64,000 bases of DNA from JAJDZL01 sp965200425 (GCA_965200425.1 CBDAUA010000004.1:372001-436000), one strand, 5' to 3'; counted from the stretch's first letter, positions 9,383 to 19,694 are shown. The notes: generated by a model from the letters alone, not told the origin. A program made the numbers and translations.

Positions 9383-10021
9383 TTAGATCCAGTAGCTGCT
9401 GCGTGTCATAAACTTTGACATTATCCTCATTAATCCCTTCATAGATTCGGGTAACTCAGTCACGCCTGTGCTCTCAGCAGTTTTGGCGTGACTTAGTTCG
9501 TCTTCACGCATTTGGCTTAGAATTTTGTGACTCTTTTGATCCGAAACTGGCAATCGATTCAGGTGATTGTCCAAGTGATCGACAACTTGGTACTCGGTTT
9601 CAGCCAAGAATGCCGCACTGGTTCGGTCACCTAGCAATCCAACCACTGCACCGATGGCAAACGAGCCTACGTAAAAGAAAGGATTTAACAAACTGGTTCT
9701 TCCACCAAGAGTCTTGACTCGATTCTCGCACCATGCAAGATGATCGTTCTCTTCTTCGGCGGCCTTTTGAAACGCGTCTCGAAGCTTGGAATCGCGAGCA
9801 GTTGCAGATTGTCCTTGATACAAAGCTTGGGCACAAACTTCTCCAGTGTGATTGACTCTCATCAATTTTTGGGATTCATCGACTTCCCAGTCTGTTAGGG
9901 TTTGACCATCCAATTCGTCATCTGGAGATTTTCGGTCGGCTTCAGCAGTAGCGAAAATCGTACGTAACATTGTGTCGGCATGCGAGAGAAACTGATCTGA
10001 TAGAGAATATTGCCTTTGCAT
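9383..10021 (-). CDS. coq7: 2-polyprenyl-3-methyl-6-methoxy-1,4-benzoquinone monooxygenase
   Basis: A 212-residue di-iron enzyme catalysing the penultimate hydroxylation in ubiquinone synthesis (demethoxyubiquinone hydroxylase) at the inner membrane. Iron-ligand motifs of the ferritin-like four-helix bundle are present: VNHTGEVCAQALYQGQ, EEENDHLAW and EDELSHAKTAE. ATG at 10021 is chosen because the family begins M-x-x-(Q/R)-Y-S close to this point; an in-frame ATG at 10039 adds six residues. The gene is typical of aerobic Proteobacteria and supports a respiratory gammaproteobacterium. Confidence 0.93.
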   Translation of the reverse strand: MQRQYSLSDQFLSHADTMLRTIFATAEADRKSPDDELDGQTLTDWEVDESQKLMRVNHTGEVCAQALYQGQSATARDSKLRDAFQKAAEEENDHLAWCENRVKTLGGRTSLLNPFFYVGSFAIGAVVGLLGDRTSAAFLAETEYQVVDHLDNHLNRLPVSDQKSHKILSQMREDELSHAKTAESTGVTELPESMKGLMRIMSKFMTRSSYWI

Positions 10022-10179
10022 AATGATTCGATGGTTCAAGCTGATATTACAATTGAACTTATTTTATTTGGAAACTCAAACGAAAATATTCTTTCATTGT
10101 CGCACCAAATTTGGAACTTGGTGATTTTCACTATAATTCTTGATTACCGAAAATTGATATACGTAGTATTTTAGAAAAG

Positions 10180-11658
10180 ATGAAATCAGTCCAAGATACA
10201 ACAATGAGCAAGGCCAAATTTGCGCGCCTACTGCGAAAAATTGTAGGTGAAGAAGCTGTACTCACGAAAGAAGAAGCATTACGGCCATTTGAGTGTGATG
10301 GATTGACTGCCTATCGACAGCTACCGTTGATGGTAGTACTTCCCTCCACGGTCGAGGAAGTTCAAAGGGTAGTGAAAACTTGTGCGAACTACTCAATCCC
10401 AATCGTTACCCGAGGTTCTGGAACTGGACTGTCCGGCGGTGCTCTACCTCTGGCCGAAGGAATTTTATTGAGTCTGACTCGCATGAACCGAATATTAGAT
10501 ATTAACGCGGCTGCAAGAATAGCTCGTGTTCAGCCTGGTGTCCGAAATTTGGCAATTTCACAGGCAGTTCAACATCTAGGCCTGTACTATGCACCAGATC
10601 CTTCCTCTCAAATCGCTTGTTCGATTGGAGGAAACGTTGCTGAAAATTCCGGTGGTGTACATTGTTTAAAGTATGGTCTGACAGTTCATAACATCCTACA
10701 ACTCAAAGTTGTGACTGTAGACGGTGAATTGATTACGATCGGCAGTCAAGCACTTGATTCACCTGGTTACGATTTACTCGCTCTTTTGACAGGATCTGAA
10801 GGGATGCTAGCTGTGATTGTAGAAATCATTGTCAAGCTACTTCCAATTCCTCCCTGTGCTCAGGTGGTCATGGCAGCATACGACGATGTGGAAAAAGCAG
10901 GTGAAGCTGTTGCCGCGGTTATCGGCGGTGGTATTTTACCGGCTGGTTTGGAAATGATGGATCGATACGCTATTCAAGCTGCTGAGGCTTTCGTTCACGC
11001 GGGTTATCCAGTTGATGCTGCTGCAATTTTGCTCTGTGAATTGGACGGTACCGTCGAAGAAGTCGAAGATCAAATTCACAAAGTGGAAAAAATTTTCATG
11101 GAGGAAGGTTCTACCAAAACTTGGGTTGCAAGTGACGAAATTACACGTCAACGATTTTGGTCAGGACGCAAGGCTGCGTTTCCTGCCGTTGGGCGAATTT
11201 CACCCGATTACTATTGTATTGATGGCACGATTCCACGTCGAGAACTTGGTAAAGTTCTAAATAAAATCAATGATTTATCTGAACACTATGGGTTGCGAGT
11301 CGCAAATGTTTTTCACGCTGGTGATGGTAATTTGCACCCCTTGATTTTGTACGATGCAAACGTAGAAGGCGAGTTGGAGCTCACGGAAGAGATGGGAAAT
11401 CGTATATTGGAGCTCTGTGTCGAAGTCGGTGGAACGGTGACCGGTGAGCACGGAGTGGGAGTTGAAAAGTTGATCCCGATGTGTTCCCAGTTTGAGAGCT
11501 CCGAGCTGGAACAGTTTCATGCAGTGAAAGCTGCATGGGATCGAAATACATTATTGAATCCTGGTAAAGCAGTTCCTACTCTCGCCCGTTGCGCAGAATT
11601 CAATGCGATGCACGTTCACCGTGGTGAGCTGCCATTTCCAGATATCGAGAGATTCTAA
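10180..11658 (+). CDS. glcD: Glycolate oxidase FAD-linked subunit GlcD
   Basis: A 492-residue FAD-binding (PCMH-type) flavoprotein with a C-terminal FAD-oxidase domain. RGSGTGLSGGALPLA (~82-96) is the FAD pyrophosphate loop. NVFHAGDGNLHP (~377-388) and GEHGVGVEK (~422-430) are the C-terminal signatures of GlcD and D-lactate dehydrogenases. It oxidises glycolate to glyoxylate together with GlcE and GlcF at the membrane. It is the first gene of glcDEF; glcE follows with essentially no spacer. The product should allow growth on, or recycling of, phytoplankton-derived glycolate. Confidence 0.92.
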   Translation: MKSVQDTTMSKAKFARLLRKIVGEEAVLTKEEALRPFECDGLTAYRQLPLMVVLPSTVEEVQRVVKTCANYSIPIVTRGSGTGLSGGALPLAEGILLSLTRMNRILDINAAARIARVQPGVRNLAISQAVQHLGLYYAPDPSSQIACSIGGNVAENSGGVHCLKYGLTVHNILQLKVVTVDGELITIGSQALDSPGYDLLALLTGSEGMLAVIVEIIVKLLPIPPCAQVVMAAYDDVEKAGEAVAAVIGGGILPAGLEMMDRYAIQAAEAFVHAGYPVDAAAILLCELDGTVEEVEDQIHKVEKIFMEEGSTKTWVASDEITRQRFWSGRKAAFPAVGRISPDYYCIDGTIPRRELGKVLNKINDLSEHYGLRVANVFHAGDGNLHPLILYDANVEGELELTEEMGNRILELCVEVGGTVTGEHGVGVEKLIPMCSQFESSELEQFHAVKAAWDRNTLLNPGKAVPTLARCAEFNAMHVHRGELPFPDIERF

Positions 11659-11659
11659 T

Positions 11660-12727
11660 TTGTCGGGTACGAATGAAACGGCGCGACAAATTGAAGTCGT
11701 AGAATCGGCCTATCGTAATTCCGAACCTCTTCGGATTATGGGTTCGGGTAGCAAAGCTTTTCTTGGATGTCCGACTTTAGGTACTCTGTTAGATGTCTCT
11801 TCGAATTCAGGGATTTTGTCTTACGAACCTTCTGAACTAGTACTGACGGTCAAGGCGGGTACGCAGCTTGGTGAGATCAACGACACCTTGAGTGATGCCG
11901 GACAAATGCTAGGGTTTGAGCCTCCAAGTTTTGGTCGTATTGCGACTATTGGTGGCACGATTGCATGTGGTCTTTCGGGTCCAAGACGTCCATTTTCTGG
12001 ATCAGCAAGAGATTTCGTGTTAGGAATCAAATGCATCAGTGGAAAGGGGGAGTTACTTTCTTTTGGTGGACAGGTGATCAAGAATGTTGCAGGTTATGAT
12101 GTTTCTCGTTTGATGGTAGGTGCCTATGGCACTCTAGGCGTAATCTGTGAAATTTCGATGAAAGTACTGCCAATGTTTGAAGTGGAGAAAACTTTAGTTT
12201 ATGAAACCGATGAACATTCTGCACTGCAAGACATGATTCGTTGGACTGGTCGGTCACTGCCGATATCCGCGATGAGCTATTTAGGTGGACAGTTGAGAAT
12301 CCGCCTTTCTGGAACTGAAAATGGAACGAAGTTTGCTCAATCGCTCATTGGTGGAGATCTTGATCAATTTGGGGAAACGTACTGGGATCAATTGAAAGAG
12401 TACAAACATGAATTTTTTCAAAAGTCTGATACGCTCTGGAGGTTGTCGCTTCCAGCAACCACAGAAACTTTCGATCTCGGCGGAGCTTGTTTAATTGACT
12501 GGGCTGGTGCATTGCGATGGATGTACAGCAAAAAACAGCCGCAAGAGATCTTTGAACTTGCAAGAAAATTTGGTGGTCATGCAACGATGTTTCGTTCTGA
12601 GTCCAATTGGTCCTCAAAACGCTTTAGTGAGTTATCTAAACCGGTCGAAAATTTACACAAACAACTAAAATTAGCCTTTGATCCAAGAAGAATATTGAAT
12701 CCCGGAATCATGTACGCCAATCTGTAA
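11660..12727 (+). CDS. glcE: Glycolate oxidase subunit GlcE
   Basis: About 355 residues of the FAD-binding GlcE type. It has MGSGSKAFLG (FAD contact), LGFEPPSFGRIATIGGTIACG, and VIKNVAGYDVSRLMVGAYGTLG (its key K-N-V-A-G-Y-D block). The end RRILNPG matches the family C-terminus. I choose TTG at 11660, two bases after the glcD stop, because family members begin near this residue. An ATG at 11603 would overlap glcD by 56 bp and add 19 unlike residues. It acts with GlcD and GlcF in glycolate oxidation. Confidence 0.88.
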   Translation: MSGTNETARQIEVVESAYRNSEPLRIMGSGSKAFLGCPTLGTLLDVSSNSGILSYEPSELVLTVKAGTQLGEINDTLSDAGQMLGFEPPSFGRIATIGGTIACGLSGPRRPFSGSARDFVLGIKCISGKGELLSFGGQVIKNVAGYDVSRLMVGAYGTLGVICEISMKVLPMFEVEKTLVYETDEHSALQDMIRWTGRSLPISAMSYLGGQLRIRLSGTENGTKFAQSLIGGDLDQFGETYWDQLKEYKHEFFQKSDTLWRLSLPATTETFDLGGACLIDWAGALRWMYSKKQPQEIFELARKFGGHATMFRSESNWSSKRFSELSKPVENLHKQLKLAFDPRRILNPGIMYANL

Positions 12728-13504
12728 AGATTCATTTGGATCTACGTATTTTCACATAAATTGCAAACAAAAAGCGGCTACATGATTGGCGATTACACTG
12801 AGTTTAATCGTGGCAAATACCGTTCCGCTCATTCTTGTTGCATTGAGCCGGTATGTTCAGAGCTGAAAAGTGATAATCTTAAGGAACTTCGTTAATCGTT
12901 GAGTTTTTTGATGTTTGTTGACTGTTGTCTCCACTAGAAAATCAGTAGTCTAACAGCGATGTTCAATAGCAGGTAGTAGAGAAGTTTTGCCGCAAACACT
13001 GCGTCCGCATTAACCTGCTTTTTTCTGCTTTTCAAAGCGGTCGTCGAATTCGACCAGCATGTGCAATATTCCGCTTAATCTCGTTTTAGCATGGCCGTTC
13101 AAAGTCTTCGTAGCATCGATTCTTTCTGAGCCAAAAGCGGTCGAGTATCTGCACCAGCGGAGTGGTCGATAAACTGCTTTTGTTTGAATCTATCAAGGAA
13201 GTCGTAGCGAGCCAATAAGACAGGCAGTTTTCAAATTGATGGAGAAAATCACGGGTTAGAATGTGAGCTTGATCATGGCTGCAACATAGTCAGACAAAGC
13301 TATAGAATCGGCGAAGACGTTTGTTTTTTCCAAGGCAGGCTTGCTAAGTCGAAAAGAAGTGCGGCACCGAATGAATAAAATGTGTAAGAAATTTGTTACA
13401 TAATATGGGTCTACTTTCATTATTTATATATATGATTTTATTAAAAAAAATGATATTGTTACTCTGATTGTTGTAACGAAAGAAAACATATCAAGATTAA
13501 TTCT
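12728..13504. other. Unusual 777-bp spacer between glcE and glcF
   Basis: In most genomes glcE and glcF are adjacent or overlap. This spacer has no intact gene. The part from about 12900 to 13370 looks richer in GC than other spacers here, and on the minus strand it shows stretches of broken open frame (for example around 12950-13060). That suggests a decayed inserted gene or element, which I could not identify. The last ~120 bases before glcF are very AT-rich and may hold a new promoter for glcF. Confidence 0.5.
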
Positions 13505-14710
13505 ATGCAAACTGAACTAGCGGAATTCATTCGAGCTACTGAGCAAGGACAGGTTGCGGAAGCCATTCTTCGAAAGTGCGTTCACTGTGGATTCTGCAAT
13601 GCGACTTGTCCAACCTACGAAATTTTGGGGAATGAGCTGGATGGTCCTCGAGGACGAATTTACCTGATGAAACAAGTCTTGGAAGGGGCGGAACCAACCC
13701 ATCTTACTCAATTGCACCTTGATCGATGCCTTACTTGCCGATCTTGTGAAACTACATGTCCGTCGGGTGTGCAGTATAGTCAGTTGTTAGACATTGGTAG
13801 AGAAGTTGTTCACAAGCGCGTTCCTCGAAAGTTCATGGAACGTGTGATGCGATCTACCATCATGTTCGTCATTCCTAAGCCTTCGATCACTCGCGTCCTA
13901 CTGGGTTTCGTTCGTAGTGTCAAATGGTTATTGCCGGCATCGGTACGAACCAAAATCCCACAAAGGGAAAAAGCAACTCCTTGGGTCCGTTCAGATCATG
14001 AAAGAAAAATGATTATCCATCAGGGTTGTGTGCAGAGAGTGACCAATCCGAATATCAATAGTGCAGCTGCGCGTTACTTAAATACTAGTTCGATCACAGC
14101 AATTCGTACACAGGACGGTTGTTGTGGTGCAATCGGACTTCACTTGAGCAATCGGACCTTATTTTTGAAACAAGCGAGAAAGAATATTGACACATGGTGG
14201 CCTCATATTGAAGCAGGTGCGGAAGGGATTGTTTCTACAGCCAGTGGTTGTGGAGTCACCATCAAAGAGTACGGCGAATTACTCCGTCAAGATCCTCTGT
14301 ACGCAAAAAAAGCAAATACAGTATCGTCAATGACATTTGATATCGCAGAAATTGAACAAACTAAGTCGAAAGAATTAAATGGGGCGCTGCCCAAAAAAGT
14401 AGCTTTTCATTCGCCTTGTACATTGCAGCATGGCCAAGAGATCAATTACGTAGTTGAACAGATTCTGAATAATAATGGAATTGAAACAGTAACGCCTAAG
14501 AATGCCCACCTTTGTTGTGGTTCAGCGGGAACGTATTCGATTTTACAACCAGAATTATCTCAACAGTTGCTCCAACAGAAAATTTCGGATTTGGAAATCG
14601 AAGAACCCGATTGTATTGTCACTTCCAATATCGGTTGTTTAATGCACCTCAAATCTGCCTCTTCGGTTTCTGTCAAACATTGGGTTGAAATTGTTGCACC
14701 ACAGAAGTGA
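13505..14710 (+). CDS. glcF: Glycolate oxidase iron-sulfur subunit GlcF
   Basis: A 401-residue protein with two N-terminal [4Fe-4S] ferredoxin motifs, CVHCGFCNATCP (~26-37) and CLTCRSCETTCP (~76-87). Two CCG (cysteine-rich) domains follow, with GCCGAIG near 211-217 and CCGSAGTYS near 338-346. It passes electrons from GlcD/E to the quinone pool. Length and domain order are normal for GlcF. It is separated from glcE by 777 bp but is co-oriented, so it may be expressed from its own promoter. Confidence 0.92.
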   Translation: MQTELAEFIRATEQGQVAEAILRKCVHCGFCNATCPTYEILGNELDGPRGRIYLMKQVLEGAEPTHLTQLHLDRCLTCRSCETTCPSGVQYSQLLDIGREVVHKRVPRKFMERVMRSTIMFVIPKPSITRVLLGFVRSVKWLLPASVRTKIPQREKATPWVRSDHERKMIIHQGCVQRVTNPNINSAAARYLNTSSITAIRTQDGCCGAIGLHLSNRTLFLKQARKNIDTWWPHIEAGAEGIVSTASGCGVTIKEYGELLRQDPLYAKKANTVSSMTFDIAEIEQTKSKELNGALPKKVAFHSPCTLQHGQEINYVVEQILNNNGIETVTPKNAHLCCGSAGTYSILQPELSQQLLQQKISDLEIEEPDCIVTSNIGCLMHLKSASSVSVKHWVEIVAPQK

Positions 14711-14854
14711 AGTTCATTCCGTGTTTTGACTGAAGGAACAAGAATCGCGGATTTGCGTTACAAATTTGAATCTTTTGAATTGGGTTATTCTTGATTTCGG
14801 ATTAAATTTTTGTTACTCAAATTGAAACAGTTTTAGAGACTAGGGAGGTGAAAT

Positions 14855-15631
14855 ATGTTTCATCAATTTATGTGGTCTGACGCCTATGTTCTCGATTGGG
14901 AAAAAGCTAAAGAGTTTTATAGCGACCTGTTTGGTTGGAATTTTGTCGATCAGTTTTACGAAGGTCAACTAATCTATACGATGGCCTGTCAAGATTTAAG
15001 CGCAGAACCGCCAGAATCAACAAGCATTGTTGGTATGGCTTCTAAAGTGGGTAGTGATTTCGAAGGCCCAAGCCATTGGCTGGCGTATGTGTTTGTCGAG
15101 AGTGTTGACGATGCAGTTGAAAAAATTAAATCTGCCAATGGAGCAATTTATAAAGAACCAATGGACATCTTGGATGCCGGACGGATGGCAGTTTGTGGTG
15201 ACCCTACGGGTAAATTGTTTATGGTGTGGCAACAGTTTGGCCATTCTGGAACCCAATTGAAGGGAGTGAACGGTAGTCTTTGCTGGTTTGAGCTGATCAC
15301 AAGTGATACCTCCGCTTCTGCTGATTTTTACAGCTCAGTGTTCGATTGGAAGCTTGAAGAAACCAAAGTAAATGATTGTCAATACTGGTTGTTTACGCAA
15401 CAAGACAGCTGGGTTGGAGGGATGCACGACAGAACCGAGGAAACCGGAAATCATGAATTATGGTTGCCGTACTTTCAGGTCGATAACATCTCTGATTGTT
15501 TGAAAACAATTGAACGTTGGAATGGGTCTCTAGTGTCTGGTATATTTACAGAACCTTCGATCGGACAATTTGCAGTTGCTGCTGATTTTGAAGGAAATAT
15601 GTTCGGACTAACAGAATTTTCAAAATCGTAG
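14855..15631 (+). CDS. Two-domain VOC (glyoxalase-like) protein
   Basis: 258 residues made of two tandem VOC modules. The first starts MFHQFMWSDAYVLDWEKAKE and the second at GSLCWFELITSDTSASADFY (~137-156). This layout matches the 27-kDa-antigen-like two-domain VOC proteins. These are metal-binding folds used in glyoxalases, dioxygenases and antibiotic-binding proteins; the substrate is not known. A strong Shine-Dalgarno (GGGAGGTG) precedes the ATG. An EEP-family gene follows 25 bp downstream, so the two are probably co-transcribed. Confidence 0.82.
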   Translation: MFHQFMWSDAYVLDWEKAKEFYSDLFGWNFVDQFYEGQLIYTMACQDLSAEPPESTSIVGMASKVGSDFEGPSHWLAYVFVESVDDAVEKIKSANGAIYKEPMDILDAGRMAVCGDPTGKLFMVWQQFGHSGTQLKGVNGSLCWFELITSDTSASADFYSSVFDWKLEETKVNDCQYWLFTQQDSWVGGMHDRTEETGNHELWLPYFQVDNISDCLKTIERWNGSLVSGIFTEPSIGQFAVAADFEGNMFGLTEFSKS

Positions 15632-15656
15632 ATTTCTTTCTTGCAAATGACGTAAC

Positions 15657-16529
15657 GTGATCAAAATTACAACGTACAACATTCAGTTTGGGAGAGGTCT
15701 AGATGGAGAAATTGATCTAGATAGGATTGCCTCGGCAGTCGAAGATGCTGATGTGATTGCGTTGCAAGAGGTTGATGGATATTTTTTGCGATCAGAAAAT
15801 GTCGATCAATTTGAAGAGTTGGCAAATCGTCTAAACCTTCATTACTGGGTCCGAGGTGCTGGAGTCGATATGCATGCGGATTTTAAGCCCGAAAACCTCA
15901 ATAGTCGAAAATCTCGGCAGCAGTTTGGGAACATGTTGCTATCCAAAACACCCATACTGTCCACTAGAAATCACTTGTTACCCAAGTCTGCTTCAATCGG
16001 ACCTCTTAGTATTCAAAGAAGTGCTCTAGAAGGTGTAATTCAGTTCGGTTCTAGAAAAATTCGAGTGTATTCGATTCATCTGACACACATTAGCAAGGAG
16101 ATGCGATTGAGGCAAATCGAACGCATACTTGAAATTGACCGGAATGCAGTTCGAGAAGGTGGCCCAATATCCGGCGATTTCGATGTTACAGTTTTTAAAG
16201 GACAATCCCAGCCATTCGAATTACCCAGAGAGTCAATCCTGCTAGGAGACTTTAATTTTACTGCCGATGAACCGGAATACGATCTAATCGTAGGTCCTAA
16301 ATCTGATTATGGCGGGCGTGTGATCAATCCTGAAGGTCATGTTGATGCTTGGGTTCACTGTGGAAACGACGAGCTTTCTGGAGTCACTTCAGAACGTAGA
16401 GGAGAGGATGTACGGTTGGATTATTGTTTCGTTAGCTGTTCATTGCGTCATCGAATTTGCTCCGTTGAAATTGACTCGGATGCAGTGGGTTCAGATCACA
16501 AACCACTGACGGTTTGGGTGGATCTCTAG
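15657..16529 (+). CDS. Endonuclease/exonuclease/phosphatase family protein
   Basis: A 290-residue EEP-fold metal-dependent phosphodiesterase. It has TTYNIQFGRG (N-terminal Asn), IALQEVDGY (metal-binding Glu), VYSIHLTH, LLGDFNFTADEPEY (catalytic Asp/Asn) and GSDHKPLTVWV (Asp-His) at the C-terminus. The catalytic set of the fold is complete. It could be a nuclease, a sphingomyelinase-like or an inositol-phosphatase-like enzyme; no signal peptide is seen, so a cytoplasmic role is likely. The start is GTG at 15657. The stop lies within a terminator hairpin shared with the convergent RND gene. Confidence 0.85.
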   Translation: MIKITTYNIQFGRGLDGEIDLDRIASAVEDADVIALQEVDGYFLRSENVDQFEELANRLNLHYWVRGAGVDMHADFKPENLNSRKSRQQFGNMLLSKTPILSTRNHLLPKSASIGPLSIQRSALEGVIQFGSRKIRVYSIHLTHISKEMRLRQIERILEIDRNAVREGGPISGDFDVTVFKGQSQPFELPRESILLGDFNFTADEPEYDLIVGPKSDYGGRVINPEGHVDAWVHCGNDELSGVTSERRGEDVRLDYCFVSCSLRHRICSVEIDSDAVGSDHKPLTVWVDL

Positions 16530-16550
16530 ATCAGATGAAGTCTAGAGATC
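16521..16550. terminator. Bidirectional terminator hairpin
   Basis: A perfect 10-bp inverted repeat (GATCTCTAGA, 10-nt loop, TCTAGAGATC) lies between the convergent EEP and RND genes and includes the EEP stop codon. There is no strong T-run on either side. Confidence 0.6.
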
Positions 16551-16565
16551 TACTACGAACCTGAC

Positions 16566-19500
16566 TTATTCTGCTGGAACTGGAACGGTGCGGGTTCCAG
16601 GGGACTTTCTCACTTTTTCAACGATGCGTTCGTAAAGCGTCAATACAGCTGGAATAAAGAACAGTACTAGCGTAGTCGAGAACGCAAGTCCAAACACCAA
16701 AGTGACGGCCATCGGAATGAGAAACTGGGCCTGGGTAGATTTTTCGAAAAGAAGCGGGAGTAATCCTGCGACCGTCGTTAACGTAGACAACACCACAGGG
16801 CGTAATCGTCGGCATCCAGCTTCGACCATTGCTTGCTTCACTCCGAGGCCAGCAATTCTAAGTCTTTTGTAAAAGACTACTAGAACAATAGCGTTGTTCA
16901 CAACAATACCAGACAAACCGATCAATCCTAACATGGTGATAATGGTTATTGAGATTCCTAGGAAGTAATGTCCCCAAGCTGCGCCTACGATACCAAATGG
17001 AATTGCGAGCATAACAAATAGTGGCCATGTATAGGATCCAAATATCCACGCCAAGGTTAGGTAAATCAAAATCAGAGCAATTAATGCTCCGGTTTTCATT
17101 GATTCTTCTGTTTGCTTTTGATCCTCTAGGCGTTTTCCTTGTGCCCAAGTTACACCAAATTTTTCTTCAATTTGTGGGCGAATTTCAGTTTCTAAGTGTT
17201 CGAGAACCTCGTTAGTGTTCGCAGCAGTTTCGTCAATACTTGCACTTACTTCGATAGAAAATTTTCCATCGCGATGTTTCAGAAGGTCGAAGCCCCTCGC
17301 TGGCTCGATGACAACGACATCGAGTAGAGGAACCGACTCGCCCGTGGGCAAAACAATGTAAATGTTGTCTAGCTCACTAAGTTGGTTCTTTTCGTCATCA
17401 GGTAGAGTCACGTTGACTTCGATATCGTGGTATTTGGTAGTAAATGATTGAATTTTGACTCCTTCGATAGAAGATTTCAGTTGCCGACTGATTTCGTCGA
17501 CGGTAAGACCTAAGGCTTGACCCATAGGTGTAAGTTTCAATATTTGCTGTTGGTTGCCGTAACTTGTGTTATCTGAAACACCGTAAACACCAGGTAAGTC
17601 TTGCAGGTATTCCGTCAGTGAAATTGCAGCGTTTTTCGCCGCGACATTCGTGTCTCCGCTTAATTCAATTTCGACATCACGTCCAGGTGGACCAGCCCTC
17701 GGAGACAAAACTAACACAGTCTCCAATCCTGGAACTCTTTTGATCTTACCTCTCCAAAGCCGAAGAAATTCCGTTGTTCGTACCTCCCGCAAGTCTGACC
17801 GTATTAACTCTACAAAGACAGCTCCATGATTTCGTCCACTCTTTGGTCGTTCACCATCCTCTGCGTGAGTTGACCCGTGCCGAATGATTGAAGTTTGAAC
17901 TAGGTTTCCACCCAACTCCGCGTTCGTTTCATATAGGGCATCCTCGATCGTTTTTAGATATTCGTCGACCGTACTTCTCGGAGTTCCGGCACTAAAACTA
18001 ACATTTGCATAAACGGAATCTAGCTCTGGTGTTGGAAAAAAGCTGTAATTCAGGCGTCCAGAAGTAAACAATCCTACCGTTAGAATCAGAAACGCGAAGC
18101 CAAATGAAATTGTTGTGATGGGATTAGCAATCGCCAATCTTATCGCTTTTCGAAACCAGATATCTCTAAATTGACTGACAAATCGATCAACGATTGAAGT
18201 CTGTAAACCTTTGGATCTTCGTAAAATTCCTTCGAATGAATGCCGCAGATGCCCCGGTAGAATGAAGAATGCTTCGATTAGTGATGTAGCAACGACACAA
18301 ACAACAACGATCGCAATATTTCCTAGGACAATGCCAATGATTCCGGAGACAACAATGACAGGCATAAAGGCGAAAATTGTAGTTAACGAAGCGGCAATAA
18401 TCGGTATAAACATTCTTCTGGAAGCGCCACAGGCAGCTTCGGCGGGAGATGCCGACTTTGAAAATCGAGTCAATGCGTCTTCCCCTACTACGATCGCATC
18501 ATCTACTATGATTCCAATCGTCATGATGAAACCGAACAGAGTGATCATATTCAGTGATCCACCGATTAGATACAGAATTGAAACTGCTCCAAGAAGAGAC
18601 ACTGGTATTCCCGCGGCCACCCAAAAAGCGAGACGAGCATTTAAAAACACATAAAGCACGATCAATACTAGGATCAATCCCATCAAACCATTGTTGACTA
18701 GAACTCGTATGCGATCACGTAGTGCGATGGATTGATCGGAGTTGACTGATATTTCTACAGTAGGGGGTAGCCGAGGTTGAACTTCTTCCATCCAACTGTA
18801 AAGAATCTCAGCACTCTTTACTGTATCGGTATCTTTTTGCCGTTGCAAGACCAGCTGAACGGCAGGTTTTCCACGATAGCTAAGGTACACTTGGTCTGAC
18901 TTTGGTTTACGTTCAATATTCGCGATCTCACCAAGCGCAATGTAACGACCGTCAGAATCCACAACGACAGGTACGTCTTCAAAGCTTAATTCACTTCGAC
19001 GTTGATCGACAAAACGAATTTCTCGAGCGGCGTCATTTCGACCAGAGATACCTACGGATGAATCGGAGGAATGCGAACGAATACGTTGTCCGATTTGGTG
19101 TAAAGGAAGTCCAAGATCGCGAATGTTTTCGCCGGGCACTTGAATGGCGATTTCTTCGACTGGTAAACCTTGAATTTGAATTCTGCTGACTCCTCGCGCA
19201 AGCAATTCATCTTTGAATTCGTTGGCCAAAATACGTAATTGATCAAGCGAATTTCCCGCGATAACCAAATTTGCAATCAACTCGTATCGTTTGATTTCAC
19301 GTACAATAGGTCTTTCAGCATCTTCTGGAAGATCTGGAGTTACAATTTCAACTAGGCTCTGTACTTCGTCCTTTGCTGCAGTGAGATTAGTGTTAGAGTT
19401 AAATTCGAGAAAAATTCTAGAAGAACCATACTTTGACTCAGAGGTCATGGTCTTTAAATCATCAACATTCTTTAGTTCTAGTTCCAATCGATTGGTGATT

Positions 19501-19694
19501 GATTGTTCGACATCTTCTGCGGCAGCGCCGGCCCATGGAGTCGTGACGACGACGTAGTCCAATTGAAGGTCGGGGAAAAACTGAATGTTGATTCGATCGA
19601 TTACGAAGATCCCCGTGATTATGATGACAATCATCATAATATTCATTGCAACGGGGTGAGTCGCGAATATGTCTAAAAGGTTCTTTTGTTCCAT
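16566..19694 (-). CDS. RND efflux transporter permease subunit
   Basis: A 1042-residue inner-membrane proton-driven pump of the AcrB/HAE1-like superfamily. Helix 4 carries the proton-relay Asp pair in GIIVDDAIVVGEDA, and helix 10-11 contains GLSGIVVNNAIVLV. The two large periplasmic porter regions flank these in the expected duplicated arrangement. N-terminal TTPWAGAAAEDVEQSIT is a family signature. It is downstream of its adaptor gene (39-bp gap). No outer-membrane TolC-type gene is adjacent. Substrates are not predictable. Confidence 0.93.
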   Translation of the reverse strand: MEQKNLLDIFATHPVAMNIMMIVIIITGIFVIDRINIQFFPDLQLDYVVVTTPWAGAAAEDVEQSITNRLELELKNVDDLKTMTSESKYGSSRIFLEFNSNTNLTAAKDEVQSLVEIVTPDLPEDAERPIVREIKRYELIANLVIAGNSLDQLRILANEFKDELLARGVSRIQIQGLPVEEIAIQVPGENIRDLGLPLHQIGQRIRSHSSDSSVGISGRNDAAREIRFVDQRRSELSFEDVPVVVDSDGRYIALGEIANIERKPKSDQVYLSYRGKPAVQLVLQRQKDTDTVKSAEILYSWMEEVQPRLPPTVEISVNSDQSIALRDRIRVLVNNGLMGLILVLIVLYVFLNARLAFWVAAGIPVSLLGAVSILYLIGGSLNMITLFGFIMTIGIIVDDAIVVGEDALTRFSKSASPAEAACGASRRMFIPIIAASLTTIFAFMPVIVVSGIIGIVLGNIAIVVVCVVATSLIEAFFILPGHLRHSFEGILRRSKGLQTSIVDRFVSQFRDIWFRKAIRLAIANPITTISFGFAFLILTVGLFTSGRLNYSFFPTPELDSVYANVSFSAGTPRSTVDEYLKTIEDALYETNAELGGNLVQTSIIRHGSTHAEDGERPKSGRNHGAVFVELIRSDLREVRTTEFLRLWRGKIKRVPGLETVLVLSPRAGPPGRDVEIELSGDTNVAAKNAAISLTEYLQDLPGVYGVSDNTSYGNQQQILKLTPMGQALGLTVDEISRQLKSSIEGVKIQSFTTKYHDIEVNVTLPDDEKNQLSELDNIYIVLPTGESVPLLDVVVIEPARGFDLLKHRDGKFSIEVSASIDETAANTNEVLEHLETEIRPQIEEKFGVTWAQGKRLEDQKQTEESMKTGALIALILIYLTLAWIFGSYTWPLFVMLAIPFGIVGAAWGHYFLGISITIITMLGLIGLSGIVVNNAIVLVVFYKRLRIAGLGVKQAMVEAGCRRLRPVVLSTLTTVAGLLPLLFEKSTQAQFLIPMAVTLVFGLAFSTTLVLFFIPAVLTLYERIVEKVRKSPGTRTVPVPAE

